Shown here: positions 37,092 to 45,766 of the stretch, one piece after another
How the letters are laid out: the number at the start of each line of letters is the position of its first letter
Position numbering within the stretch: the first letter of the stretch is position 1
NCBI RefSeq assembly: GCF_900232865.1
Contig: NZ_OCTS01000003.1
Location: 245,464 to 309,463, forward strand
Direction: 5' to 3'
From: Corynebacterium dentalis
GTDB taxonomy: Bacteria > Actinomycetota > Actinomycetes > Mycobacteriales > Mycobacteriaceae
DNA: 64,000 bases
Translations under genes and position numbers: made by a program
Notes under the pieces: generated by a model
The model's database searches: none
Told to the model about the DNA's origin: nothing
What the model saw: only the letters and a program-made list of their open reading frames with translations

Positions 37092-37985
37092 TTAGAACCA
37101 CCGCGCCAGCACCGCAGCCACACCATCGTCGTTGTTACTCGCCGTCACCAAATCCGCGGCCGCTTTCACGTCGTCGTGCGCATTGCCCATCGCCACGGCG
37201 GTGCCAGCCCATCCCAGCATCTCCAGGTCATTGGGCATATCTCCAAACGCGATGGTCTCCGTGGCCTGCACGCCCAGTCGCTCGGCGATCCACTCCAGCG
37301 AGGTGCGCTTGGACACGCCCGGCGCGCTGATCTCCACCAGGCCGCCGCCCCAGCTAAACGTCGCGTGCACTTCCCGCGGATCCAGCCGCGGTGCCACGGC
37401 GTCAAAGAGCTCTTGGGAGCTGACGTTTTCATTGCGTACCAGCAGCTTGACCGCCGGTTGGGCGATGAGGTCTTCGGTGCTGAGCACCTTGTGCTCGTCC
37501 GAGAGCCACGCGTGATCGTAGCCCTCGGTCACGCAGAACAGCTCGTCCGCGCGGTCAAAAGCGCTGGTCCCGGCACGTTCCACCGCAAACCCTGCACCGT
37601 GCAACGCAGTGCCTTCCGCGCCCGCGGTCAGCCGCTGAATCACCGTGCGCAGCGTGGCGGAATCCAGTTCCATCGCCCGGACAATCTCGTCCTTGGCGCT
37701 GTCGTAAACCACCGCGCCGTTAGCGCACACGCACAGAGGCTGCACCGGAAGTTGCTCAATCACGGGCAGCACCCAGCGCGCGGGCCTACCGGTGGCCAGG
37801 GTAAACACGGTTCCTTGTTCGGCCATGCGCCCCACCACCTCGCGCATGTGGGGGCTGACTCTTTCTCGCCTGTCCAGCAGCGTGCCGTCCAGGTCAGAGA
37901 CCACGAACAACGGCGCCGGCACCAGCTCTAACGCTGCATGCAAGGTGCGCAGCTGCCGCCTCATTTGCGCAGTTTCTTGATCCAT
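37092..37985 (-). CDS. HAD-superfamily hydrolase, Cof-type
   Basis: A 297-aa haloacid dehalogenase-like phosphatase (Rv3813c-like). Motif I VVSDLDGTLLDRR (nucleophile Asp near residue 31), motif II TLATGRPARW, motif III Lys in GVSKRTSLEWIAERLG and motif IV IAFGDMPNDLEML. The large insert between motifs II and III is a Cof-type (C2B) cap. Substrate unknown; members act on sugar phosphates or similar small metabolites. It overlaps the 3' end of the upstream acyltransferase gene by 25 bp, so the two form an operon. Confidence 0.92.
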   Translation of the reverse strand: MDQETAQMRRQLRTLHAALELVPAPLFVVSDLDGTLLDRRERVSPHMREVVGRMAEQGTVFTLATGRPARWVLPVIEQLPVQPLCVCANGAVVYDSAKDEIVRAMELDSATLRTVIQRLTAGAEGTALHGAGFAVERAGTSAFDRADELFCVTEGYDHAWLSDEHKVLSTEDLIAQPAVKLLVRNENVSSQELFDAVAPRLDPREVHATFSWGGGLVEISAPGVSKRTSLEWIAERLGVQATETIAFGDMPNDLEMLGWAGTAVAMGNAHDDVKAAADLVTASNNDDGVAAVLARWF

Positions 37986-38890
37986 CGCGTCACAGGCGCC
38001 AACACCTTATTAATGCCCGTGGGCTGAGGTTGTTGTTCTTCTTTTCGACGCCCACTCGCAGCCGCTTCAGCTTCTGCCCGCTGCTTCTTACGATTCTCGT
38101 GATCCTGGCGATCCTGGATGGTGGCTTCCTCCAAGGTGGGAGCCGAGCCTCCTAGAACACTGGGCACCCAGAACTCGCCCTCCGGCATGGGGCCGAAGCG
38201 CTTGACGTATTCCTCACGGGCTTCTTCCAGCAGGCTCTGCATAGCTGCGCGCAGACGTTCGGTGGTCTCGACGCTGTCGTCGGAAATAGGAACCGACTTG
38301 CCAACAACCATCACCAGCTTGGCGTCCTTGGGGAACCAGGTGGGCTTGTGGCCCTTGGTCCAAATGCGCTGGGAACCCCAGATGATCATCGGGATCAGCG
38401 GAACCTCAGCTTCTTCAGCGATGACAGCAGCACCTTGGCGCAGTTCCTTGATTTCGAAGGAGCGGGAAATGGTGGCCTCAGGGAAGATGCCCACCAGCTC
38501 ACCACCGCGCAAGCGGCGAACCGCCTCTTTCACGGACGCTGCGCCATCAGCACGGTCCACAGGAATGTGGCGCATGGCGCTCATCAGCGGGCCGGCCACG
38601 GGAGAGTCCCAGATTTCCTTCTTCGCCATGAAGCGCACCAGGCGGCCACCGTTGAAGTGAGCCGGGATGGGACCGTAGACGAAGTCCCAGTAGCCGGTGT
38701 GGTTGACGGCGAGAATCGCGCCGCCTTCCCGCGGTAGGTTCTCCGGGTTCTTCAAAAAGATCTGCAGCCGCTGGCCGAAGCGCATCCACAGCTTGGCCAG
38801 CGGAATGATGGTGCGCCCGTAGATGGGCTCTTTGCTTTCTGGGTGCCCAGAAGACGGGGTGAAGCCCTCGGCGAAATCGAATGTAGCCAC
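37961..38890 (-). CDS. 1-acyl-glycerol-3-phosphate acyltransferase-like (PlsC family)
   Basis: A 309-aa lysophospholipid acyltransferase-family protein. The HX4D catalytic motif is AVNHTGYWDFVYGP (near residue 63), followed by the FPEATISRS block (glycerol phosphate binding) and LIPMIIWGSQRIW. A charged Gln/Lys/Arg-rich C-terminal tail of about 60 residues is extra compared with the family core. It probably acylates a lysophospholipid or phosphatidylinositol-mannoside-type acceptor; the substrate is not determined by sequence. It follows serS by 26 bp and overlaps the HAD gene. Confidence 0.9.
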   Translation of the reverse strand: MATFDFAEGFTPSSGHPESKEPIYGRTIIPLAKLWMRFGQRLQIFLKNPENLPREGGAILAVNHTGYWDFVYGPIPAHFNGGRLVRFMAKKEIWDSPVAGPLMSAMRHIPVDRADGAASVKEAVRRLRGGELVGIFPEATISRSFEIKELRQGAAVIAEEAEVPLIPMIIWGSQRIWTKGHKPTWFPKDAKLVMVVGKSVPISDDSVETTERLRAAMQSLLEEAREEYVKRFGPMPEGEFWVPSVLGGSAPTLEEATIQDRQDHENRKKQRAEAEAAASGRRKEEQQPQPTGINKVLAPVTRWIKKLRK

Positions 38891-38916
38891 GTTGCGATGC
38901 TCCCTAGTTGGTGGGC

Positions 38917-40191
38917 TTATTTCTTGGGGTAAAGAATATCTTTGCCCACAAACGGATGTAGCGCTTCGGGGACCACCACGGATCCGTCTGCCTGCTGGTT
39001 GTTCTCCAGAATGGCGACCAACCAGCGGGTAGTGGCCAGCGTGCCGTTAAGGGTAGCCACGGTCTGTGCCTTGCCCGCCTCGTCCCGGTAGCGGGTCTTG
39101 AGACGGCGTCCCTGGAACGTGGTGCAGTTCGAAGTGGAGGTCAGCTCGCGGTAGGTGTTCTGGGTAGGCACCCATGCCTCAGTATCGAACTTGCGGGCAG
39201 CGGACGAGCCGAGGTCTCCACCTGCCACGTCGATCACGCGATACGGAACCTGTACGGCTTCCAGCATCTCCTTTTCCATCGCCAGCAGCTGCTGGTGCTG
39301 TTCGCGAGCCTCTTCGGGCTTGCAGTAAACAAACATTTCCAGCTTGTCGAACTGGTGGACGCGGATGATGCCGCGGGTGTCCTTGCCGTAGGAGCCGGCT
39401 TCCCGACGGAAACAGGACGACCATCCCGCGTAGCGCATAGCACCTTCGGAAAGGTCGATGATCTCATCTGAGTGGTAACCGGCTAGGGCAACCTCCGAGG
39501 TACCTACGAGGTACAGATCGTCCTGCTCGAGGTGGTAGATCTCGTCTGCGTGCGCGCCCAAGAAGCCGGTTCCGGCCATGATCTCTGGACGTACCAGCAC
39601 GGGTGGGATCATCAACGTGAACCCTGCCTTGGCTGCCTTCTGCGCAGCCAACTGCAGCATGCCCAGTTGCAGCAGAGCGCCGTCGCCGGTGAGGAAGTAG
39701 AAGCGGGCGCCGGAGACCTTGGTGCCGCGCTTCATATCGATCAGACCCAGGGATTCGCCGAGCTCCAGGTGATCCTTGGGCTCGAAGTCGAACTCACGGG
39801 GGGTGCCCACGTGCTCGAGGACAACGAAGTCATCCTCGCCGCCGGCGGGAGCGCCGTCCTCCACCACGTTGGACAGCTTCATTTGGAAGTCGTGGACATC
39901 CTGCTCGGCGGCGGCCAGCACGGCCTCCAGCTCCTTGACGCGCTCAGCCTTGGCCTTGCCTTCTTCGCGTAGGCGCTGTTTGTCCTCGTCAGAGGCCGTG
40001 CGCATCTGCTGGCCCATCTCCTTGCTGAAGGATTTCTGCTCGGAGCGAGCAGCATCAGCAGCGGCAATGGCATCGCGGCGGCGCACGTCTGCCTCGAGTA
40101 GTTGATCCACCAGCCCCTCGTCTTCTCCGCGGGTGCGCTGAGAGGCGCGGACCAAGTCAGGGTTGTCACGCAGGAACTTAAGATCGATCAT
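38917..40191 (-). CDS. serS: Seryl-tRNA synthetase
   Basis: A 424-aa class II aminoacyl-tRNA synthetase. The N-terminal long coiled-coil arm (residues about 25-105, charged heptads such as [23 protein letters not shown]) contacts the tRNASer variable arm. Motif 2 is [23 protein letters not shown] and motif 3 [21 protein letters not shown]. The start is ATG at 40191, giving [18 protein letters not shown], the conserved SerRS beginning; the frame extends 57 codons further but is not needed. A TAAGCT hexamer 7 nt upstream suggests a leaderless transcript. Confidence 0.97.
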   Translation of the reverse strand: MIDLKFLRDNPDLVRASQRTRGEDEGLVDQLLEADVRRRDAIAAADAARSEQKSFSKEMGQQMRTASDEDKQRLREEGKAKAERVKELEAVLAAAEQDVHDFQMKLSNVVEDGAPAGGEDDFVVLEHVGTPREFDFEPKDHLELGESLGLIDMKRGTKVSGARFYFLTGDGALLQLGMLQLAAQKAAKAGFTLMIPPVLVRPEIMAGTGFLGAHADEIYHLEQDDLYLVGTSEVALAGYHSDEIIDLSEGAMRYAGWSSCFRREAGSYGKDTRGIIRVHQFDKLEMFVYCKPEEAREQHQQLLAMEKEMLEAVQVPYRVIDVAGGDLGSSAARKFDTEAWVPTQNTYRELTSTSNCTTFQGRRLKTRYRDEAGKAQTVATLNGTLATTRWLVAILENNQQADGSVVVPEALHPFVGKDILYPKK

Positions 40192-40198
40192 GTCCCAT

Positions 40199-40204
40199 AG
40201 CTTA
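40199..40204 (-). promoter_or_regulatory. -10 hexamer of serS, leaderless type
   Basis: TAAGCT on the minus strand ends 7 nt before the serS ATG; a TATAGC lies next to it upstream. Confidence 0.45.
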
Positions 40205-40315
40205 GCTATAGTGGTCGCACTAGACGCACTTACTCCACAGTTGGTGGGGCTGCCCCACTGGGTGTTGAATGAAACATCAAAGTAAGAGTGATTCCCCGAC
40301 CGGAAGTGGATTCCT

Positions 40316-41338
40316 GTGAGCATCAGCCAGCCGACATGGAAGCGACGTTCGCGCGCCGCCACCGTTATTCTCGTGTCTGCGCTCTGCGGCGGCGTAGGCG
40401 CAGCGGCCTACGGATCGATGGCTCCCGAGGGCTCCACCCCATTGGCCACCACGCCCACCTCTGAACCCGCAGAAGCGGAACTGGCAGCCTTCACCGATGC
40501 GGACACGGGTTCGTGCTTGAACTGGCGACCAGGCGAAAATGGCTCCAACTCTGACTTCACCACCGTGGGATGCGCCGAGCAGCACCGCTTTGAGATCAGC
40601 GCGCGCGAGGATCTCTCCCAGTACCCCACCAGTGAGTTCGACGAAGACGCTGAGCACCCCAGCCTCGAACGCCAGCAACAATTGACCGAAGAGCTCTGCG
40701 TGGGCCCCACCCTCGACTACTTGAACGGCAAGCTGGATCCAGAGGGCCGTTACACGATCTCCCCCATCCTGCCTCCGGCCAGCGCTTGGGCAGAGGGCGA
40801 CCGCACCATGTTGTGCGGAGTCATGGTGCAGGATGCGCAGGGTCGTTCCACGGAAACCGTCGGCCTGGCTGCAGAATCCGACCAGGCCCGCGCCTTCCCC
40901 GCCGATACCTGTGTGCAGGTCATCAACGATTCTCCTGTGGAAGTCCCCTGTAACGAGGATCACTCCTGGCAGGTCACGGATGTTGTCAATCTGGGCGAGG
41001 ACTTCCCGCAGGACTGGCCAGATATCGGCAAGCAAAACGAGTACCTCAACCAGCGGTGTACCGAGGCAGCTCGCAACTACTTGGGCGGCGATGACGCGCT
41101 GTACAACTCCACCTTGACCCCGTTTTGGACCACCATCCAATCCCAGTCTTGGGCCGCAGGTTCCCGCACCGTCAACTGTGCGCTGACGTTCGGCCGCCCG
41201 GACGGCGGATTCGCCAACTTGAATGGTGACGTACGCCAAGGGTTCACCATCGACGGCAACCCACCGGCCAAGCAGCCTCCGCGCAACCCGCTGCGCAATA
41301 ACGCCGCGGCTGCCTCCCCTGCCCCAGCTGCGCCCTAA
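40316..41338 (+). CDS. Membrane-anchored septum-formation-domain protein (Rv3835-like)
   Basis: A 340-aa protein with a single N-terminal TM helix ([21 protein letters not shown]) and a large extracytoplasmic region containing two copies of a cysteine-bearing module: one around [10 protein letters not shown] ... [12 protein letters not shown], the other around [29 protein letters not shown]. This is the septum_form (PF13845) pattern, with paired cysteines in each module. The tail is Pro/Ala-rich. Starts with GTG. It is divergent from serS and is followed 30 bp later by a zincin gene, the same pairing as Rv3835-Rv3836. Confidence 0.85.
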   Translation: MSISQPTWKRRSRAATVILVSALCGGVGAAAYGSMAPEGSTPLATTPTSEPAEAELAAFTDADTGSCLNWRPGENGSNSDFTTVGCAEQHRFEISAREDLSQYPTSEFDEDAEHPSLERQQQLTEELCVGPTLDYLNGKLDPEGRYTISPILPPASAWAEGDRTMLCGVMVQDAQGRSTETVGLAAESDQARAFPADTCVQVINDSPVEVPCNEDHSWQVTDVVNLGEDFPQDWPDIGKQNEYLNQRCTEAARNYLGGDDALYNSTLTPFWTTIQSQSWAAGSRTVNCALTFGRPDGGFANLNGDVRQGFTIDGNPPAKQPPRNPLRNNAAAASPAPAAP

Positions 41339-41368
41339 GCGTCAGTTTTCAAACCCCCGGAGGCAGCC

Positions 41369-41719
41369 GTGTCCATCGACATTTCCGAAGAAGAGTTCGA
41401 AGACTTGGTGGACGAAGGTTTGCGTCGAATTCCGGAACAACTGCTGCACAACGTCAACAACGTGGCCATCATCACGGAGGACTACCACGAATTCGATCCC
41501 CACATCTTGGGGCTCTACGAGGGCATCGCGCTGACGGATCGCGATAGCGAATACACCTCCGTACTGCCGGATAAGATCACCATCTTCCGGCTCGCCCTGT
41601 GCGAGGCCGTGAACAGCCGGGAAGAACTCATAGAGCAGGTGGCCATCACGGTGATTCACGAGCTCGCGCACCACTTCGGCATCGACGATGCCCGCCTCCA
41701 CGAACTCGGTTGGGGCTAG
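41369..41719 (+). CDS. Metallopeptidase-family (zincin-like) protein, Rv3836-like
   Basis: A 116-aa minimal zincin. It has the zinc-binding HExxH in VAITVIHELAHHFGIDDARLHELGWG, with a downstream His (LHELGW) as likely third ligand, and an N-terminal acidic helix EEEFEDLVDEGLRRIPEQLL typical of the DUF1025/zincin-like peptidase group. The GTG start has GGAGG 6 nt upstream. Cytoplasmic; substrate unknown. Its 3' end overlaps that of the convergent histidine phosphatase gene by 4 bp. Confidence 0.9.
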   Translation: MSIDISEEEFEDLVDEGLRRIPEQLLHNVNNVAIITEDYHEFDPHILGLYEGIALTDRDSEYTSVLPDKITIFRLALCEAVNSREELIEQVAITVIHELAHHFGIDDARLHELGWG

Positions 41720-42516
41720 CACTCTAGCTTATCCGGCGTGCCTAGGGTTCCCCACTCTGCGATGTTAAAAGCTCCCTCCACTGCGTCAGGTTCGTCCTGC
41801 GCTGCCTCCGCGAGCTCGCGAACGTTGTCCGGCACGTCCAGCTCCACGAAGTGCGTGTTCGCCAGGTATCCCGCAAACGCCCACTCCGGATCCAGCCCGC
41901 CCAAGTAGCGGGCGATGAAGCGGATGATCGCGCCGTGGCTGACCACCGCCACGTCCGTGCCTTCCGGCAACGCGTTCAGCACGCTCATGATCTGCGCGAT
42001 GTATGCGCTCAGGATCTCCGCGCCGTTTTTTGCCCCATCTACCGGCACCTCCAGCTCGCCGTGCAGCCAGCGGAATAGCACGCGGTGGTAGGCCTCGTGG
42101 GCGTCTTCGTCGTTACGCATCTCGTAGTCGCCGGCGGCGATCTCCGCGATATCGCTGAGTGTGGAGACCTGCTCGGTGTGACTCAAGCCGAAGCCGGTGG
42201 AGGTGGCGTCGGAAATAGGAGAAAGGCCGCTGCCCGCAAACCCGGAGGCGAAATCCGACCCCTCCGCAGTGGACGCCAGCGTGCCTCCGCCCGCCACGAA
42301 ACTGTCCGCGAGCAGCACCGCTGTCTGTTGTGCCCGAGCCGCCTGGCTGGACATCACCAGCAGCGGCCCGTCCACGCGCTCCGCCAGAATTGATCCCACG
42401 TTGGTGGCCTGCTCCCGCCCCAGTTCGGTGAGATCGGCGCCCGGCAGCGCGGTGTCCAGTGCGTGAATAGTGTTCGAGGTGGTCTGTCCATGACGCACCA
42501 GGTACAACTTGCTCAA
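41716..42516 (-). CDS. Histidine phosphatase family protein (phosphoglycerate mutase-like)
   Basis: A 266-aa member of the histidine phosphatase superfamily: phosphohistidine motif LYLVRHGQTTSN at the start, LTELGREQATNVG, MSSQAARAQQTA, and the second catalytic His in DVAVVSHGAIIRFIARY. The length and C-terminus match the corynebacterial/mycobacterial protein encoded beside pheA (Rv3837c position). Substrate undetermined. Starts with TTG at 42516, with AAGGGG about 8 nt upstream, 4 bp after the pheA stop, so it is cotranscribed with pheA. A TCCGACGCCA repeat copy encodes ISDAT in a variable loop. Confidence 0.88.
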   Translation of the reverse strand: MSKLYLVRHGQTTSNTIHALDTALPGADLTELGREQATNVGSILAERVDGPLLVMSSQAARAQQTAVLLADSFVAGGGTLASTAEGSDFASGFAGSGLSPISDATSTGFGLSHTEQVSTLSDIAEIAAGDYEMRNDEDAHEAYHRVLFRWLHGELEVPVDGAKNGAEILSAYIAQIMSVLNALPEGTDVAVVSHGAIIRFIARYLGGLDPEWAFAGYLANTHFVELDVPDNVRELAEAAQDEPDAVEGAFNIAEWGTLGTPDKLEC

Positions 42517-42520
42517 CGGT

Positions 42521-43597
42521 TTACCCCTTCGTCTGCTGCTGGGCCGGCGGTTGCGTTTGCTGCTTCAGTTCGGCGACCCAACCTCGGGATTCAGAGTAGT
42601 CAGGCGGGAAGGTGCCTGCAGGGGGATGGCGTGCGTCCTGTTCTTTTCCGACGCCAGCGCCCGGCAGTTCCGCGCGTGGCCAAGAGCCGAGAAAGCGCAG
42701 GGAACTGGTGCTGCGGTAGAGCCCGGCCAGGGCTTCGGCCATCGCCTCGTCCTCGAGGTGGCCCACGAGTCCGAGGTGGAAATAGTAAGTGCCCATGGCT
42801 TCGCGAGTGGGGCGGGAGCTGATGCGGGACATGTCTATGCCGCGCACAGATAGCTCAGCGAGGGCATCCAGCAGGCCGGAGGGCTTATTTTCCAGGGTGA
42901 ATGCCACGCCGGTGCGGTCATTGCCAGTCTTGGGCGTGACCTGGCCGGGACGGGAGACCAGTACGAAGCGGGTGTAGGCACCGCGGACGTCTGCCACGGC
43001 TTCAGCCAGGGATTCCAGTTGGTGGATCTGCCCGGCGCGGGCGGGTGCCGCTGCGGCATCGGCGCGGCCTTCGGCCACAGCCTGGGCGGCCGCTCCGTTG
43101 GAGCTCGCGGGAACGAATTGCGCGTTCGGCAGGTGCTGCTGCACCCAGGAGCGGGTTTGTGCCTCGGCCGCAGGGTGGGTGGTGAAGGTCTGAACATCCT
43201 CGGTGGTAGCGCCTGGGCGAACCAGGATGGAAAATTCCACGGGCACCAGCACTTCGCGGACGATGATCAGCGGGGAACCCATGGTCAGGGCATCCTCGGT
43301 TTGAGCGATGGGGCCGTCGACGGAACTTTCCAGCGCCACGCAGGCGTAGTCCACGCTGTGGTTTCGCACGGCCTCGAGGGCCGCACTCGGAGATTTCACC
43401 GCGACGCCTTCCGTGGATCCTGGCAGGTATCCGGCGGCGATCATCTGTTGCAGCGCCTGCTCAGTGAAGGTTCCCTGGGGACCGAGAAAGGCCACGCGGG
43501 TGGGCTGGCTCTCGGGGTGAATTCCTGGCTGGGCCCCAGCGGAGGCCGATTCGTGCGGGTTTTCGGTGCCGGGCACCTGTGCTTTGCCGGGAGTCAT
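42521..43597 (-). CDS. pheA: Prephenate dehydratase
   Basis: A 358-aa monofunctional prephenate dehydratase, converting prephenate to phenylpyruvate in phenylalanine synthesis. The catalytic domain starts at VAFLGPQGTFTEQAL and includes CVALESSVDGPIAQTEDAL and the PDT signature around FVLVSRPG; a C-terminal ACT domain (GVAFTLENKPSGLLDALAELSVRGIDMSRISSRPTREAMGTYYFHL) provides feedback control by phenylalanine. The start gives MTPGKAQVPG and is set by a TACAGT box 7 nt upstream; the 39-codon extension would overlap the divergent amidase gene. A TTTTCCGACGCCA copy lies in the C-terminal tail, read as AGVGKEQ. Confidence 0.95.
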   Translation of the reverse strand: MTPGKAQVPGTENPHESASAGAQPGIHPESQPTRVAFLGPQGTFTEQALQQMIAAGYLPGSTEGVAVKSPSAALEAVRNHSVDYACVALESSVDGPIAQTEDALTMGSPLIIVREVLVPVEFSILVRPGATTEDVQTFTTHPAAEAQTRSWVQQHLPNAQFVPASSNGAAAQAVAEGRADAAAAPARAGQIHQLESLAEAVADVRGAYTRFVLVSRPGQVTPKTGNDRTGVAFTLENKPSGLLDALAELSVRGIDMSRISSRPTREAMGTYYFHLGLVGHLEDEAMAEALAGLYRSTSSLRFLGSWPRAELPGAGVGKEQDARHPPAGTFPPDYSESRGWVAELKQQTQPPAQQQTKG

Positions 43598-43604
43598 ACT
43601 TGTC

Positions 43605-43610
43605 ACTGTA
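43605..43610 (-). promoter_or_regulatory. -10 hexamer of pheA, leaderless type
   Basis: TACAGT on the minus strand ends 7 nt before the pheA ATG. It lies only 10 bp from the divergent -10 box of the amidase gene. Confidence 0.45.
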
Positions 43611-43620
43611 CGGGCTGACG

Positions 43621-43626
43621 TAGGGT
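43621..43626 (+). promoter_or_regulatory. -10 hexamer of the amidase gene
   Basis: TAGGGT ends 8 nt before the ATG at 43635 and 2 nt before the ATG at 43629; leaderless use of the second ATG fits better. Confidence 0.35.
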
Positions 43627-43628
43627 AA

Positions 43629-44960
43629 ATGACGATGATTACCTCCGGCTTCTCCACCAGGCTGGCCCGTCTTGCAGCGGAGACGGGCCTCAGCGAGCAA
43701 CAGCTGGGAGTCACGCGCGTCTACAGTCAGCCACACAGCACGCACGCGGGCCAACCCTTGGCTGGCGAAGAGGTGCTTATCAAGGACCTGCAGCAGGTCG
43801 CGGGAGAGGTCACCACCTTCGGCTCGGAGAAGCAAGCGCGTACCGCCACTCTGAATGATTCCGCCACGCTCCGTCTGTTGGACCGCGGCGCGAACATTGT
43901 TGGGGCTTCTGCGACCAGCGAATATGGAGTGACTGCGTACACGGAGCCGGTGGGTCAGGACGCTCCCGTCAACCCCTTGGGTGCACAGTTCATGCCCGGC
44001 GGATCTTCCGGAGGAGCTGCAGTGGCGGTAGCTCGCGGGTTGGTCAACATCGCGCACGCCACGGACGGGGGCGGCTCCATTCGCATTCCCGCTGCGTGTT
44101 GCGGCCTAACCGGCCTCAAACCTGCGCACAATCCACGTATCGGCGGCTTCACCTCCACGGCCCACGGTTATCTGGCCCGGGATATCGAGACCACCGCGCG
44201 GGCTTATGCGCTGGATATCCCTGACCTAACCTCTGCAGTGCACGAAGGACGCGAGCCGCTGCGCATTGGTTACACGAACACCCCGTTCCACAGCTCCAGC
44301 AGCATTGATCCCGCCATAGCGGCGGCCACCGCTGCGGTCACCGCGTTGCTGACCTCCACCGAGGCGGTCACCAGCGTTAGCCAAGCACCGGCGCCGTATT
44401 CGCCGCGCACCTTTGAACTCTTCCGAGAAATCCTCACCTCCCGCTGCGCGCAGCTACCTGGTCCCCTTTCTCCGCTGACCCGTTGGCTCAAGGAACAAGG
44501 GCAGCAGGTGACAGAGTTGCGTCGAGAACAATTACACCGCCAACTCAATGCGATCGGCGAGGATGTCCTGGCCACCTGGACAGACTTCGACATCATCGCC
44601 ACGCCCATGCTGGCCTGCGCCCCACCAACTCCGGGAACGTTCTCCGCGCTGCCGCCGCGCCTGAACTTCCTGGCACAGACCGCCTGGACCCCGTGGGCCA
44701 CGCTGTGGAACATCACGGGATGGGCCAGCGTGTCCGTACCGTTGGTGGATCCACAATTAGTTCCCGGCCGGTGGCCGATCTCCTTGCAGCTGGGGGCTGT
44801 CTCGGACCGTGTCTCTGAGGCGGAATTACTGGCCCTCGCGCGCGCCGTATCCACAGTGGCGTCCGCACTGCCGCCAGAGGGTCTGTCCCTCGACGCACCG
44901 GGCGATATCGAAGCTCTATCCTACCGTCCACGCCCTAGCGCACACAGCCATGAGCACTAA
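43629..44960 (+). CDS. Amidase (amidase signature family)
   Basis: A 443-aa amidase-signature enzyme with the Ser-cisSer-Lys triad: Lys in [14 protein letters not shown] (near residue 52), cis-Ser in [17 protein letters not shown] and nucleophile Ser in [22 protein letters not shown]. It hydrolyses an amide whose identity is not evident. It is not GatA, because the genomic setting lacks gatB/gatC and the C-terminal half is divergent. Start may be ATG 43629 or ATG 43635. It is divergent from pheA and its 3' end overlaps the CPBP protease gene by 11 bp. Confidence 0.9.
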   Translation: MTMITSGFSTRLARLAAETGLSEQQLGVTRVYSQPHSTHAGQPLAGEEVLIKDLQQVAGEVTTFGSEKQARTATLNDSATLRLLDRGANIVGASATSEYGVTAYTEPVGQDAPVNPLGAQFMPGGSSGGAAVAVARGLVNIAHATDGGGSIRIPAACCGLTGLKPAHNPRIGGFTSTAHGYLARDIETTARAYALDIPDLTSAVHEGREPLRIGYTNTPFHSSSSIDPAIAAATAAVTALLTSTEAVTSVSQAPAPYSPRTFELFREILTSRCAQLPGPLSPLTRWLKEQGQQVTELRREQLHRQLNAIGEDVLATWTDFDIIATPMLACAPPTPGTFSALPPRLNFLAQTAWTPWATLWNITGWASVSVPLVDPQLVPGRWPISLQLGAVSDRVSEAELLALARAVSTVASALPPEGLSLDAPGDIEALSYRPRPSAHSHEH

Positions 44961-45687
44961 AAGCTCTTCTGCCCTGCGGTGGGAAATCCTGCTGGTCTTG
45001 GCCATCACCTTCGGCATGTCCGGGGTGCGTGCAACCCTGCGCTTGATCGAATCCGTGGCGCGCCCCGAGGGACTCAGCGAGCAGGAAGTCACGCTCAACC
45101 AGCAGCAATCTACCCTCGCCTGGCTCGATCCGGCGCTCCAATTAACCCAGACCGGCGTGCTGTTCGCGTGGGGCGGGCTCGCCATTTTCTTACTGCTGCA
45201 CCACCTCCCCGTGTCTTTCACGAAATGGCGATTCCGCACAACGGACGTCCTGCACGGAGCTGGGCTGGCCGCGCTCGTTGGAGTGCCCGGGCTGCTGTTC
45301 TACATCACGGCCGTCCACCTGGGTCTGTCTAAGCATGTGGAACCGTCAGGCTTGGAAGACACAGCGTGGCGCCTGCCACTACTCGTGTTCAACTCCTGGG
45401 CCAATGGGTTCGCGGAAGAGATCATCGTGGTGGCGTGGCTGGCCACACGGCTGCGCCAGCTGCGCGTGAGCTGGCCGTGGATCTTTGTGGCCAGCAGCCT
45501 ACTGCGTGGTAGCTACCACCTCTACCAGGGCTATTCCGCCGGCATAGGCAACATTGTCATGGGCGTGATCTATCTCTGGTACTACAAGCGGACCGGACGC
45601 ATTTGGCCGCTGGTCATCGCCCACGGATTGATCGACACAGTGGCATTTGTGGGCTACGCGATCACGGGCGGAACGCCAGGCCTGTGA
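44950..45687 (+). CDS. CPBP-family intramembrane metalloprotease
   Basis: A 245-aa CAAX-protease/bacteriocin-processing-type membrane protein with about seven TM helices. Motif 1 is FNSWANGFAEEIIVVAWLATRL (EExxx[RxL-like]), motif 2 SYHLYQGYSAGIGNIVMG with the conserved His, and the final motif LVIAHGLIDTVAF with a second His, so the putative metal site is complete. The ATG at 44950 lies within the last codons of the amidase gene, indicating coupled translation. Substrate unknown. Confidence 0.88.
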   Translation: MSTKSSSALRWEILLVLAITFGMSGVRATLRLIESVARPEGLSEQEVTLNQQQSTLAWLDPALQLTQTGVLFAWGGLAIFLLLHHLPVSFTKWRFRTTDVLHGAGLAALVGVPGLLFYITAVHLGLSKHVEPSGLEDTAWRLPLLVFNSWANGFAEEIIVVAWLATRLRQLRVSWPWIFVASSLLRGSYHLYQGYSAGIGNIVMGVIYLWYYKRTGRIWPLVIAHGLIDTVAFVGYAITGGTPGL

Positions 45688-45753
45688 GGGTTTTCCAGCG
45701 CAATAACGCAGAACCGTCCCCAGTCAGCCTAGGGATTCAACTGCTAACTCGGC

Positions 45754-45759
45754 TACCAT
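45754..45759 (+). promoter_or_regulatory. -10 hexamer of lcpB, leaderless type
   Basis: TACCAT ends 7 nt before the ATG at 45767. It overlaps the earlier ATG at 45758, which argues that the second ATG is the true start. Confidence 0.5.
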
Positions 45760-45766
45760 GTCCCAC

